64,000 nt of DNA from Halobacillus naozhouensis. Its GTDB lineage: Bacteria; Bacillota; Bacilli; Bacillales; Halobacillaceae. Shown piece by piece: positions 33,434 to 42,411 of this stretch. Below the pieces are notes generated by a model. The model worked only from the letters and a program-made list of their open reading frames with translations. It searched no databases and was not told the origin of the DNA. Location of the stretch: assembly GCF_029714185.1 (NCBI RefSeq), contig NZ_CP121671.1:1612001-1676000 (forward strand), read 5' to 3'. The position numbers were made by a program, and so were the translations under genes. The number at the start of each line of letters is the position of its first letter. Position 1 is the stretch's first letter.

Positions 33434-34222
33434 CTAGCCCTCTAACCAGTCGTAATAAAGGTTCGAACTGTCGGCCATCACTTCCTTACGAACCGCTTGG
33501 GTAAAGGTTTGCTTCAATCCACCGTAAAAATACCCGAGGAAGTTTTTCTTAATGGTGCCTTCTCGTTTCGCGAAAACCGCTTGTTTAAAGGTCTGATTAA
33601 TCTGTTCGAGGTACCATTCAATCGGATAGGTAAGATTTACATACTTGTATGCATTTAATGCGCCTTTCCATGCTGACAAAATTTCATGTGGAGATAAAAA
33701 GGGACGGGAAACGCTAATAAAGGATTCCGGGATGTAGGCTGGTAGAAAGAGAGAATCGTTACTGTTGACCTGGTCATCCTTGTTCACTACGGTTTCAGCT
33801 TCAGGCTGCGTTTTTTCTATGTGGACAGGTTCGCAAGGGGGTTCTGCTGCCACAGGAATCTCTGGTCTGTTTTCAGGTTCAGGGAGAATTTCAGTGCCAT
33901 CTTCACGAAACACGAGGATATTGACGCCACGCTTGCCATTTGGCCGAATGGTCGGTACGCGGGAGAGTAATCCTTTCTTTTCCAGGCAATTAATAGCGCG
34001 AATCACTGTGCTGCGGCTTTTGCTGGTCTTGTTCTGAATGGTTTCCACTTTCGCAAAAGAAACGCCAGGATATTTTACAGAATGACGCCATATGTATTTC
34101 AGAATAGCAAGTGTTCCTTCTGATAGGGCTGGTTTATGATGATACAGGAAGGCTCGTACACGAAGGTCTAGTTCTTTTTTTGTGGGAAATGGTTGGAGGT
34201 TGCGAAGAGTTTCTATATTCAT
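33434..34222 (-). CDS. HTH-domain protein of plasmid/phage replication type
   Basis: A 262-residue protein with an N-terminal winged helix (TLAILKYIWRHSVKYPGVSFAK, then SKSRSTVIRAINCLEKKGLL) of the HTH_36 kind. A low-complexity linker rich in Pro and Glu follows (about 125-165), then a C-terminal helical domain (WKGALNAYKYVNLTYP). Proteins of this layout are common on Bacillus plasmids and in prophages, and also occur singly in chromosomes. No other mobile-element gene is nearby. The start follows AAGAGGATAT. It may belong to one transcript with the small ORF at 34385-34456. Confidence 0.6.
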   Translation of the reverse strand: MNIETLRNLQPFPTKKELDLRVRAFLYHHKPALSEGTLAILKYIWRHSVKYPGVSFAKVETIQNKTSKSRSTVIRAINCLEKKGLLSRVPTIRPNGKRGVNILVFREDGTEILPEPENRPEIPVAAEPPCEPVHIEKTQPEAETVVNKDDQVNSNDSLFLPAYIPESFISVSRPFLSPHEILSAWKGALNAYKYVNLTYPIEWYLEQINQTFKQAVFAKREGTIKKNFLGYFYGGLKQTFTQAVRKEVMADSSNLYYDWLEG

Positions 34223-34384
34223 GGTTATTATATCCTCTTTTCGATCGGGTTACTTCTATAATCGAATGAGAGGGCAGGTTAGGTGTCGAGTTTGAAACAA
34301 AAATTTTTTTGTGGATGATGTAGTAGTCGTTCAGTATTTATTTCAAATCTTTTTTATAATCATTATTTCTTCTTTGTTTCCGAC

Positions 34385-34456
34385 CTAATTTTCCTGGAAG
34401 AAGCGCTTTCTATCAACGGTCTCTGGGGTTCGTAGGGGTGTCATGTACCGTGTCAT
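34385..34456 (-). CDS. Possible 23-residue small protein or leader ORF
   Basis: MTRYMTPLRTPETVDRKRFF is followed by three more residues and a stop. The ATG is 8 bases from GGAGGAG, and an extended -10 (TGTTATAAT) lies at 34582-34590 on the same strand. It precedes the HTH gene by 163 bases. It is basic and not hydrophobic. The stretch 34223-34640 holds no other gene that I can support. Evidence is only the ribosome site and promoter. Confidence 0.3.
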   Translation of the reverse strand: MTRYMTPLRTPETVDRKRFFQEN

Positions 34457-34589
34457 GTGGGGTCTCCTCCGCAAGCTAAAATTAAATACTGAAGCGTTAT
34501 AAGTCCCCTCAGTTATTTCGTTCTTTACTACCCTTATTTTTGTGCTAATCATCAAGATGTGACCTAGATTACATAGCAAGTATTATAAC

Positions 34590-34630
34590 AAGAGCCTGCT
34601 AGAACCAGATACTGGTCCAAACAGGCTCTT
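34590..34630 (-). terminator. Hairpin after the nitroreductase gene
   Basis: AAGAGCCTG pairs with CAGGCTCTT, with an inner ACCAG-TAT-CTGGT helix. The T tract on the - strand is weak (TTGTTATAAT), and the same bases form a -10 box for the next transcript. Confidence 0.5.
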
Positions 34631-34640
34631 TCCTTTGAAA

Positions 34641-35378
34641 TTATCTTTTATTAAACCCTTTCTTCTGCACAAGTTCCGTAACGTCCATGCGCATCGGTTT
34701 AGCGAAGCGACGGATCATTTGTTCAGACCACGTATCCTTGCGGTTATTAGTAGACCGGGATTCGTAATAGTCGGCGAGCTCTTGATCGAATGCTGCCACA
34801 TCTTCTTCATATGCTGGGTACTCATTTTCTGCATAAACCGCCGAAATCGGCAAGCGCGGTTTCAACTCAGGCTGATGATCCGGCGTTCCAATGGCCATCC
34901 CGAACAAAGGAATGACGTGTTTTGGCAGCTCGAGTATTTCATCGGTTCGTGCTAAGTTATTGCGAATACTTCCGAGGTAACACATGCCAAGCCCCATAGA
35001 TTCTGCAGCAATGGCTGCATTCTGAGCCGCAAGGGCTGCGTCAATCGCTGCGACTAAGAAATGCTCACTATTTTCTAAGTTCGCACGCGTGGCTTCATAT
35101 TGTTCACTCGTGGCCTGTGCAACGGGCCTTTTCAGATCGGCGCAAAAAATTAACAGATGACCATTTTGGGTAACGTGCGGGTGGCCGCTAACCTCAGCCA
35201 GGGCAGCTTTCTTGTCGGGATCGGTAATCCCTATGATTGTATAAGCCATCATATAGCTTGAGGTGGATGCCTGCTGGGCAGCTTTAATAATCGTATGGAT
35301 TTGTTCATCGGTTAATTTTTTATCGGTAAATTTACGAATGCTGCGGTGGTTTAATAGGGTTTCAATCGTTTCATTCAT
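34641..35378 (-). CDS. NfsA-type FMN nitroreductase
   Basis: An oxygen-insensitive NADPH nitroreductase/flavin reductase of the NfsA/FRP subfamily (245 residues). FMN-binding residues are in LLNHRSIRKFTDKKL, a central QASTSSYMMAYTIIGI and AAESMGLGMCYLGSIRN; the C-terminal arm contains LKPRLPISAVYAENEY. The ATG at 35378 follows GGGAGG at 7 bases; the longer frame to 35432 adds a tail without family similarity. Likely role is FMN-dependent reduction of quinones, nitro compounds or free flavin. Confidence 0.88.
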   Translation of the reverse strand: MNETIETLLNHRSIRKFTDKKLTDEQIHTIIKAAQQASTSSYMMAYTIIGITDPDKKAALAEVSGHPHVTQNGHLLIFCADLKRPVAQATSEQYEATRANLENSEHFLVAAIDAALAAQNAAIAAESMGLGMCYLGSIRNNLARTDEILELPKHVIPLFGMAIGTPDHQPELKPRLPISAVYAENEYPAYEEDVAAFDQELADYYESRSTNNRKDTWSEQMIRRFAKPMRMDVTELVQKKGFNKR

Positions 35379-35533
35379 TATGTTTCCTCCCAAATTATGA
35401 GTGATCTTGGAAAAAGGATAACATATGGACATATGAATTGCTGTCTATATGCATTTGTCGTGAATGGATAGAGGGATTCACCCCCTATATGTAGAAAGAA
35501 TAAAGAACATAAAATATGGGATGGTGAACTCTT

Positions 35534-35884
35534 TTGACCAATATTTATAATTATGATTTTTACAAAGTGAGAAAAGAAGTAAAAGGAGTCACCGAAAAGA
35601 AGACGATGGTGTATGAGATTTACTTGTCCACTGTGAAATATGTTCATAAGCATAGTGAAGGATCATATCATAACAATGCAGAGTACCTGACAACACAAGC
35701 GGATTTGCGAAATTTTTTCGATGGAGATGAGGCAGCTTTGTTACGTGCGCTTGGGGATCTTATGAATTACTGGGGAATCGATACAGATAACGAGGTTGAT
35801 CCGATGAGGACCGGCGGGTTTGAGGAGTTTCCCACCCTCGGTCATGTATGCAGTTATATCGAGAGGAGGGTGAAAGATTCGTAA
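35534..35884 (+). CDS. Conserved-looking hypothetical protein
   Basis: A 116-residue protein, acidic, without signal or membrane segments. The part from DLRNFFDGDEAALLRALGDL to GHVCSYIERRV looks like a small helical bundle and recalls acyl-carrier-like folds, but there is no phosphopantetheine serine motif. The start is probably the TTG at 35534 after GGTGA; an internal ATG at 35606 is possible. I do not recognise the family. It lies between a divergent nitroreductase and a convergent small membrane gene. Confidence 0.5.
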   Translation: MTNIYNYDFYKVRKEVKGVTEKKTMVYEIYLSTVKYVHKHSEGSYHNNAEYLTTQADLRNFFDGDEAALLRALGDLMNYWGIDTDNEVDPMRTGGFEEFPTLGHVCSYIERRVKDS

Positions 35885-35893
35885 GACTACAAA

Positions 35894-36145
35894 TTATAGT
35901 CTTACAACCTCTTTGGATTTCTTTTTGTTAATCGCACCCATGTAAAACTCAAGGATTCCGATGGCAAACATAAATGGGCCAAAGCTGTAGGCGAAAAATG
36001 GGCTGATAACCAGATGGAGGATTCCGGCAATGAGCAACATTCGGTATGACTTCTGTTTGAACGCCAGGTAAGACCCGAACATACTAACCGCAAAGATCCC
36101 TAACAGAACGGGTGAAAGCCAGACAATCTCTTGCATCCATGCCAT
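35894..36145 (-). CDS. Small membrane protein
   Basis: An 83-residue protein with three hydrophobic segments (VWLSPVLLGIFAVSMFGSYL, MLLIAGILHLVISPFFAYSF, FMFAIGILEFYMGAI) and a basic C-terminus. The ATG is 7 bases after AGGAGG. No function is recognised. Confidence 0.6.
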   Translation of the reverse strand: MAWMQEIVWLSPVLLGIFAVSMFGSYLAFKQKSYRMLLIAGILHLVISPFFAYSFGPFMFAIGILEFYMGAINKKKSKEVVRL

Positions 36146-36408
36146 TTATAACACCTCCTATTCGAAAGGAATTGTAGGTAGTTTCATAATGTTACCATTC
36201 GCAGCCAGCGGCTTTCAACAGCGAAAAACGTCTAGTTTTGCTAGATAAATGGAGTGGTTTTTTGCTGAAGATATAGCCCCGGTTTATCATGCTTTTTATT
36301 TAGAACTGATTTGATATAATGAGTCTAGGGAATTATGGAGAATGATGTCAAAAGACACCCTTCTTAAAAAATGAATACTGAAATATAAACAGAGATAAGG
36401 GGGAGAAC

Positions 36409-38424
36409 ATGAGAAGCGCATTGGTATCACTATTGATTATCGTATGCATAGGACTTGTCGGCTGTTCCGAACAGCCTAATCCTGAGACCACCTTTAAAAA
36501 GTATATGAAAGCATGGGAAAATCAAGAATATGAAGACATGTACGCATTGCTTGGAGAAGAGTCCAAGGCTCAGGTTAAAAAAGAGGAATTTGTTGAACGT
36601 TACAAGACAATTTATGAAGGTATCCAGATGAATAACCTCAAGGTTACATATAGTTTGCCCGAGGGAGACGTTGAGTATAAACCAGAAGAACCCCCTAGCT
36701 TTGATTACAGTGTCAATATGGATACGCTGGCGGGGTCCATTGAATTTTCCCATCAAGCCAAGCTTACGTTTGAAGAAGGGGAAGATTCGGACGCATGGAT
36801 GATGACCTGGGATCCGTCGATGATTTTTGCCGGGATGGAAAAAGGGGACGAAATCTCCGCTCAAGTGCTGAAGCCTGAACGTGGGGAAATATTTGGTGTA
36901 AATGGTCAGGAGCTTGCCGTGAATGGCACAGTTGTGAGTGTTGGACTTGTGCCGGACTGGATGGAAGATGATCGCGAGCAAGTGAAGGAAAAGCTGGCAG
37001 AACTGTTAGACATTTCGGTTGAAACGATTAACGAGAAGCTTGATCAATCGTGGGTTCAAACCACATCTTTTGTGCCCCTAGCTTCTATCCAAAGTGATAA
37101 TGAAGAGTTAATTGAAAAAATACGTCCATTGAATGGCACGAAGTTTCAAGAAAAAAACGCACGCGTCTATCCTTTAGGAAAAGCAGCCGCGCATTTAACC
37201 GGCTATGTCGGATCGATTACAGCTGAGCAGCTGAAAGAAAGGAAAGATCAAGGATATACGTCTACAAGCACGATTGGAAAAGCGGGCCTTGAGCTTGTGC
37301 TTGAGGACAAACTGCGAGGTAAGGCAGGAGGAGTCGTTGCGATTGTGGGTAGTGAAGGCGATCAGCGTGAAGTGTTAGCGAAACAGGAAGCTGTGGATGG
37401 AAAAGATGTGACACTGACGATTGATGCAGAGGTCCAGAAGTCGGTTTACAATCAATTAAAAGGCAATGCAGGATCTTCGGCGGCACTCCACCCGCAAACG
37501 GGAGAGGTAATGGCGCTTGTCAGTACACCTGCATATGATCCTAATCAGTTTATTCTAGGCATGACATCTGAACAGTATTCCGAATTACAAAATGATCCGC
37601 AGAAGCCAATGACGAATCGTTTTAATAATACGTATGCTCCCGGCTCTACCTTCAAGCCAATTACGGCTGCGATTGGTTTAGAGACGGGAATCATTGATCC
37701 AGCTGAAGAGATGTCGATTCCTGATCGTTCCTTCTCTAAAGAAGGCTGGGGAGATTATTCTGTAAACAGGGTCGAGAGTGCAAACGTTGATAAATCTGTT
37801 AACCTGCGGGATGCGTTAGTTCGATCGGATAATATTTATTTTGCCCGCACGATTCTTGAAATTGGCGGGGAAACCTTCTTGAAAGAAGCGAAAGACTTTG
37901 GGTTCTCAGAAGAAATCCCTTTCCTTTATCCGATCACATCTTCGCAAATTACAGGGGAAGATGGATTTGGTAATGAAATTGAGCTGGCTGATACGGGGTA
38001 CGGACAAGGTGAAGTGGAAATGAGCACTTTACACCTTGCTCTAACCTATACTCCGTTTGTGACAAATGGGACTCTGCTTGATCCCGTTCTGATTAAAGAC
38101 GAGGAAGCAAGTGTGGCCTGGCATGAAAATGTTGTGTCAGAGAAAACTGCTAAGACTATTCGTAAAGACTTGAAGGAAGTGGTCAATAACCCGGAAGGTT
38201 CGGGATACGAACCACAGGTTGAAGGATTAAGCCTGGCAGGAAAGACAGGGACAGCAGAGCTGAAGAAATCTCAAGATGCCGAGGGACAAGAAAACGGCTG
38301 GTTTGTCGCCTGGAATACGGACGATCCTCGTTTGCTTGTTGCGATGATGATTGAAGATGTACAAAACGGCAGTCATGAAGTTGTTCCAAAAGTAAAAAAT
38401 GTATTTAAAGAACAGCTGCAATAG
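36409..38424 (+). CDS. pbpC: PBP3/MecA-like penicillin-binding transpeptidase lipoprotein
   Basis: A class B penicillin-binding protein of 671 residues, close in length to B. subtilis PbpC (PBP3). A lipoprotein signal ends with the lipobox LVGC. An NTF2-like MecA N-terminal domain (about 25-135) is followed by a dimerisation domain and the transpeptidase. Active-site motifs are S413-T-F-K416, S473-D-N475 and K612-T-G614. PBPs of this type cross-link peptidoglycan and often have low beta-lactam affinity. The ATG follows AAGGGGGAG. The gene is alone and is ended by a strong terminator. The symbol is by family resemblance. Confidence 0.85.
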   Translation: MRSALVSLLIIVCIGLVGCSEQPNPETTFKKYMKAWENQEYEDMYALLGEESKAQVKKEEFVERYKTIYEGIQMNNLKVTYSLPEGDVEYKPEEPPSFDYSVNMDTLAGSIEFSHQAKLTFEEGEDSDAWMMTWDPSMIFAGMEKGDEISAQVLKPERGEIFGVNGQELAVNGTVVSVGLVPDWMEDDREQVKEKLAELLDISVETINEKLDQSWVQTTSFVPLASIQSDNEELIEKIRPLNGTKFQEKNARVYPLGKAAAHLTGYVGSITAEQLKERKDQGYTSTSTIGKAGLELVLEDKLRGKAGGVVAIVGSEGDQREVLAKQEAVDGKDVTLTIDAEVQKSVYNQLKGNAGSSAALHPQTGEVMALVSTPAYDPNQFILGMTSEQYSELQNDPQKPMTNRFNNTYAPGSTFKPITAAIGLETGIIDPAEEMSIPDRSFSKEGWGDYSVNRVESANVDKSVNLRDALVRSDNIYFARTILEIGGETFLKEAKDFGFSEEIPFLYPITSSQITGEDGFGNEIELADTGYGQGEVEMSTLHLALTYTPFVTNGTLLDPVLIKDEEASVAWHENVVSEKTAKTIRKDLKEVVNNPEGSGYEPQVEGLSLAGKTGTAELKKSQDAEGQENGWFVAWNTDDPRLLVAMMIEDVQNGSHEVVPKVKNVFKEQLQ

Positions 38425-38431
38425 CTGATCG

Positions 38432-38470
38432 ACACCTGATTTTACTCTTCATGTAAAATCAGGTGTTTTT
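38432..38470 (+). terminator. Terminator after the PBP gene
   Basis: ACACCTGATTTTAC pairs perfectly with GTAAAATCAGGTGT over a 7-base loop and is followed by five T residues. Confidence 0.92.
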
Positions 38471-38474
38471 AGTA

Positions 38475-38502
38475 GTGAAAAGTCTGAAAAATCTGCTATA
38501 AT
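38475..38502 (+). promoter_or_regulatory. Promoter of the RsgA-like gene
   Basis: GTGAAA (38475-38480) and a perfect TATAAT (38497-38502) flank a spacer of 16 bases. Transcription would start near 38509, just ahead of the leader ORF. Confidence 0.5.
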
Positions 38503-38533
38503 ATAGCTATTAAACAGAAGGAGTTGATGTGTT

Positions 38534-38602
38534 ATGACAAATCTAATTGTAGACATTAAACCAACCATCCAAACATCAAATGGAGGGCACAGCAACTCAT
38601 AA
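38534..38602 (+). CDS. 22-codon leader ORF upstream of the RsgA-like gene
   Basis: The ORF reads MTNLIVDIKPTIQTSNGGHS plus two residues and has its own AAGGAG site. It ends 28 bases before the GTG of the GTPase gene. TGGAGG within its last codons (38581-38586) can pair with CCTCCA (38606-38611), and that same CCTCC can instead pair with the GTPase ribosome site (38620-38625). This resembles the translational attenuators of cat and erm genes. Confidence 0.5.
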   Translation: MTNLIVDIKPTIQTSNGGHSNS

Positions 38603-38630
38603 TGTCCTCCAACAACTTAGGAGGAATTCG

Positions 38631-39653
38631 GTGAATCATTTTTTTGTACATGACTTTTTTACGCAACAAGCAGAGGAAGACGCTCTAATCGGGCGAATTA
38701 CGAGGGCATCGCAAGAGATTTATACCGTACGGACAGAGACAAACTCTTATACCGGAACCGTCTCGGGAAAATTCCGATATGAGGCGGAGCAATCGCGTTT
38801 GTGGCCTGCCATAGGGGATTGGGTCATTTATGAACGGTATGATCAGGATAAGGCCAGAATTCATCAAGTATTAAACAGACGCACGGTTTTATCACGTAAA
38901 GCCGCTGGAACGGGAAATGATGAACAAATTATCGCGGCAAACGTGGATGTCGTGTTTATTGTGACGTCATTGACCAAGGAATTTAACATCCAACGCATCG
39001 AGCGTTATGTAATGCAGGTCTATGAAAGCGGGGCAAGACCGGTAATTGTTTGCACAAAACAGGACCTATGTTCCGATGTGATGGCGAAAATTGCTCACAT
39101 TGAGCGTCATGCTCCCGGCGTCCCCGTCTATACCGTTAACAGTCTGGATGGCAGTGGAGTTAATGTGCTGGAACAAGAATTGACAGCAGGCGAAACGATC
39201 TCACTAATAGGGTCCTCAGGTGTTGGAAAATCGACACTCCTGAATCGGCTGTTAGGTGAAGAAATTCAGCAAACGAAACAAGTAAGGGAAGAAGATGGCC
39301 GCGGCCGACATACAACTACACACCGCGAGTTATTTTCGCTGCCTAACGGGACAGTTGTCATCGACACACCAGGGATGAGGGAACTGCAGCTCTGGGGCGA
39401 ATCGGCCAATGTGGATGCAACTTTTTCAGACATCGAACACTTGAGCCGGCAGTGTAAATTCCGTGATTGTTCGCACGACAAGGAACCAGGCTGCGCCGTG
39501 GCGAAAGCGCTCGAAGCTAATGAGCTGTCTCCTGATCGTTTGAAAAATTACAACAAAATGCTTCGTGAAGTGGAACGATTGAATTTGAAGGATAAATACG
39601 GTACTCATCGAACGAATCGGATTCTCCATGGACCTAATAGTAAGAAAGCGTAA
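38631..39653 (+). CDS. rsgA: RsgA-family ribosome-dependent GTPase
   Basis: A circularly permuted GTPase (340 residues) that assists late 30S maturation and dissociates bound subunits. An N-terminal OB-fold precedes the GTPase motifs: TKQD (G4), GVGKST at 197-202 (G1) and DTPG (G3). The C-terminal zinc finger reads CKFRDCSHDKEPGC. The length is nearer to the long RsgA paralogues of Bacillaceae than to the 298-residue YloQ, so this may be a second, condition-specific copy. The start is GTG at 38631, 6 bases after AGGAGG; the ribosome site can be sequestered (see the leader ORF). Confidence 0.85.
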   Translation: MNHFFVHDFFTQQAEEDALIGRITRASQEIYTVRTETNSYTGTVSGKFRYEAEQSRLWPAIGDWVIYERYDQDKARIHQVLNRRTVLSRKAAGTGNDEQIIAANVDVVFIVTSLTKEFNIQRIERYVMQVYESGARPVIVCTKQDLCSDVMAKIAHIERHAPGVPVYTVNSLDGSGVNVLEQELTAGETISLIGSSGVGKSTLLNRLLGEEIQQTKQVREEDGRGRHTTTHRELFSLPNGTVVIDTPGMRELQLWGESANVDATFSDIEHLSRQCKFRDCSHDKEPGCAVAKALEANELSPDRLKNYNKMLREVERLNLKDKYGTHRTNRILHGPNSKKA

Positions 39654-39753
39654 GGAAAAGGATATCTAGCCTCATAGCGTTAGTTGCTCCGTAGTTGAAA
39701 AGTACTTCGCTTTTCGCGGGGGGCAGCCGGTCGACTCTTGTCGCACGCAATCT

Positions 39754-39793
39754 AAAGGGATTACAGCTAACAACTGTGATCCCTTTCTTTTTT
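39754..39793 (+). terminator. Terminator after the RsgA-like gene
   Basis: AAAGGGATTACAG pairs with CTGTGATCCCTTT with one mismatch, then a T-rich tract. Because the stem is A-led it may also serve the convergent YisL gene. Confidence 0.75.
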
Positions 39794-39831
39794 GTATTTT
39801 TATCGCACCTGCTTCTATAAAAGGATGATCT

Positions 39832-40188
39832 TCAAAAAACAGAAATGCCGAGAGGAAGTAGTAATCCAGTTATGATTGTCAGGGATAAAAATATAATAAG
39901 TATAACGGGTAAAAACTGTGGTGTATCTTCCTTTAATTTGTGCATGAAGTATAGCTCGATTAAACCTATACTGCTCATGCCTAAAAATACCTTAAATAGA
40001 CTGCCGAGGGATACCGGCTGCATACCAAGTGAAAAGCCCCCAGATACAATCGCTGCAAGGTATAAAAGACGCAGCATGTAATGCATGATGGTGGCGGTTT
40101 TCTTATTAGATGTATTATACAAATGATTCACAGCGATAAGCAGCAAAATGATGACCGAAATCGAAGCAAGATGAATAGGAACGAACAT
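39832..40188 (-). CDS. YisL-family (DUF1516) membrane protein
   Basis: A 118-residue protein with four hydrophobic segments, very similar in plan to the Bacillus YisL/UPF0344 proteins (HLASISVIILLLIAVNHL, MHYMLRLLYLAAIVSGGF, FKVFLGMSSIGLIELYF). Function unknown. The ATG follows GGGG at 8 bases. The 468-base gap to the acyl-CoA ligase has no gene but carries regulatory sequence near its right end. Confidence 0.75.
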   Translation of the reverse strand: MFVPIHLASISVIILLLIAVNHLYNTSNKKTATIMHYMLRLLYLAAIVSGGFSLGMQPVSLGSLFKVFLGMSSIGLIELYFMHKLKEDTPQFLPVILIIFLSLTIITGLLLPLGISVF

Positions 40189-40602
40189 AGATATTACCCC
40201 ACACTGATTAATTTAATATATTTAGATATTACTTAACAGTTTAGCAAATATCAGAAGGGAAATGAATGTGCAAGGGTTGCGAATATTTTTCCAGATAAGG
40301 ATCTCACTGAGTTGTTTCTTACTTAACATGGTGGAATCCTAAAATAAAATGAGGGATTTTTTAAATAATGGAATTCTATTATGCGAAGATTTATAGCCAA
40401 TAAAAAGGAACTATCGTATAAGCTGCCCATCATAAGTTCGTCATCTTTACTGGTAAAAAAGAAATATAACGATTGAATTTTCAGAATAATTGAGATATAG
40501 TAAAATAAGACAGAAATAGTTTCACTTCAAGATAATTAATCAACTGGTTTCGTTTAAAAAAGAGAAGAGGGGGAGAGCTAATTCATTGTAGTGACTGCAT
40601 TT

Positions 40603-40618
40603 TTGTAAGCGTTATCAA
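40603..40618 (+). promoter_or_regulatory. Consensus cre site before the acyl-CoA ligase gene
   Basis: TTGTAAGCGTTATCAA matches every position of the CcpA consensus WTGNAANCGNWWNCAW. A weaker cre-like half (GTAAACGTTTTTAC, 40628-40641) follows. Carbon catabolite repression of fatty-acid use is expected. Confidence 0.7.
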
Positions 40619-40656
40619 TAAGCGTCCGTAAACGTTTTTACCAGGGGGAGGAAACT

Positions 40657-42270
40657 ATGATAAACAGAGTGTGGACAAAACATTATCCTGAACATATTCA
40701 GAATGAAGTCGAGATTCCGAATGTGCCGCTTACCGCCATATTGCAACAGTCCGTCGAGCGTTTTCCGAATAACCCGGCGCTATCTTTTTGTGGGAACGAA
40801 ATCACGTATAAAGAGTTAGGCCTGCAAACAGGTGCCTTTGCGTCTGCCCTTCAACAAAATGGGGTCAACAAAGGGGACCGTGTAGCGATTATGCTTCCGA
40901 ACTGTCCTCATTATGTGATCAGTTATTATGGGACGTTAACTGCAGGGGCTGTGGTAACGCAGGTGAATCCAATGCTAGTGGGCCGTGAACTGGAGCATAT
41001 TTTATCAGATTCTGGAGCGGAAACGATCGTGATCTATGCTCCACTCGTTCCAGTTCTTGAAAAGGTAAAAAACAATACATCGATCAAAAAGGTAATTGTG
41101 GTTGAATTCAATGGACATGATAAGCCAGTAAATAATGAAACGGAATTCTCCGCTTTTTTACAAGGAGCTCAAGGTGCACCAAAAGCTGTTTCCATAGACC
41201 CGCAGGAAGATCTTGCCGTCCTGCAATATACAGGAGGCACAACAGGACGCTCAAAAGGAGCTATGCTCACACACCGAAATGTGGTGGCTAACGTTGTGCA
41301 GACGAATGAATTTTTCAAAGACGAAGTTCAAATGGGGCAAGAGCGTTATTTAACGGTGATCCCGCTTTTTCATGTGTTTGGCATGACCTCCTGTATGAAC
41401 CTGTCTATGCTCACAGGGTCAAAGAATATTATGCTGCCGCGTTTTGAGCTTGAGGAAGTGCTGCAAACGATTAAGAAAGAGCAGCCGACCTTCTTCCCTG
41501 GTGTGCCGACGATGTATGTGGCGATAACCAATCATCCTAAAGCAGAGGACTATGGCATTGACAGCATTCGTGTGTGCAATAGCGGCAGTGCCCCAATGCC
41601 GCAGGAGTTAATGCGCAATTTTGAAGCGAAAACCGGTGCAAAAGTTTTTGAAGGCTACGGTTTATCAGAAACCTCTCCTGTGACGCATTGTAATCCACTG
41701 TTCGCGGAACGTAAGCCCGGGAGTGTTGGGATTGGGGTGCCGTCCACTGAGTATAAAATAGTTGATGTTGGCGAGGGAGTGGAAGAGGTGCCGACGGGTG
41801 AAACGGGAGAAGTTATTATTCGCGGTCCGCAGGTGATGAAAGGGTACTGGAACATGCCTGAGGAAACAGCTACTACCCTTCGTGACGGCTGGCTTTATAC
41901 AGGGGACATTGCTCGAGTTGATGATGAAGGGTATTTGTACATGATTGATCGTAAAAAAGACTTGATCATCGCAAGCGGTTATAACATTTATCCGCGCGAT
42001 GTTGAAGAGGTCCTCTATGAGCATGAAGCGGTACAGGAGGCAGTGGTCGTCGGCGTACCTGATTCATATCGAGGTGAAACCGTGCGCGCGGTAGTCGTGT
42101 TAAAAGAGGGTGGATCAGCTACGGAAGAGGAATTGATTGCGTATTGCCGGCAAAATATGGCGAGCTTTAAAGTCCCGCGGGAGCTTGAATTCCGAAAAGA
42201 GCTTCCGAAGTCGAATGTGGGTAAAATTTTGAGAAGAACGATTAGAGAGGAAGTAACGAAGCAGACGTAA
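40657..42270 (+). CDS. Long-chain fatty acid-CoA ligase
   Basis: An ANL-superfamily adenylating enzyme of 537 residues. The P-loop is YTGGTTGRSKGAMLTH; further motifs are GYGLSETSPV, YTGDIARVDDEGYLYMIDRKKD and the catalytic lysine region near the C-terminus (LPKSNVGKILRR). It activates long-chain fatty acids to acyl-CoA for beta-oxidation or lipid synthesis, like Bacillus LcfA. The ATG follows GGGGGAGG. A perfect cre site lies 40 bases upstream, supporting a catabolic role. A terminator follows at 42323-42354. Confidence 0.88.
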   Translation: MINRVWTKHYPEHIQNEVEIPNVPLTAILQQSVERFPNNPALSFCGNEITYKELGLQTGAFASALQQNGVNKGDRVAIMLPNCPHYVISYYGTLTAGAVVTQVNPMLVGRELEHILSDSGAETIVIYAPLVPVLEKVKNNTSIKKVIVVEFNGHDKPVNNETEFSAFLQGAQGAPKAVSIDPQEDLAVLQYTGGTTGRSKGAMLTHRNVVANVVQTNEFFKDEVQMGQERYLTVIPLFHVFGMTSCMNLSMLTGSKNIMLPRFELEEVLQTIKKEQPTFFPGVPTMYVAITNHPKAEDYGIDSIRVCNSGSAPMPQELMRNFEAKTGAKVFEGYGLSETSPVTHCNPLFAERKPGSVGIGVPSTEYKIVDVGEGVEEVPTGETGEVIIRGPQVMKGYWNMPEETATTLRDGWLYTGDIARVDDEGYLYMIDRKKDLIIASGYNIYPRDVEEVLYEHEAVQEAVVVGVPDSYRGETVRAVVVLKEGGSATEEELIAYCRQNMASFKVPRELEFRKELPKSNVGKILRRTIREEVTKQT

Positions 42271-42322
42271 GGCGGCCTCCTCGTACATGAACTTTCTGAC
42301 TTGAAGGTAATGATCATACGTG

Positions 42323-42354
42323 AAAAGAAGTCCCTGCTAAAAGGGACTTCTTTT
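42323..42354 (+). terminator. Terminator after the acyl-CoA ligase gene
   Basis: AAAAGAAGTCCC pairs with GGGACTTCTTTT around an 8-base loop. Confidence 0.85.
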
Positions 42355-42411
42355 GACTTTTCAGAATTATTCTTTTACTTTTAACGGATAGAAGCGTAAA
42401 GGAGGAAGCCA

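Noticed and set aside
33434..34222. Prophage or integrated plasmid around the HTH replication-type protein
   Set aside because: No integrase, capsid, relaxase or attachment repeats flank it; neighbours are ordinary chromosomal genes.
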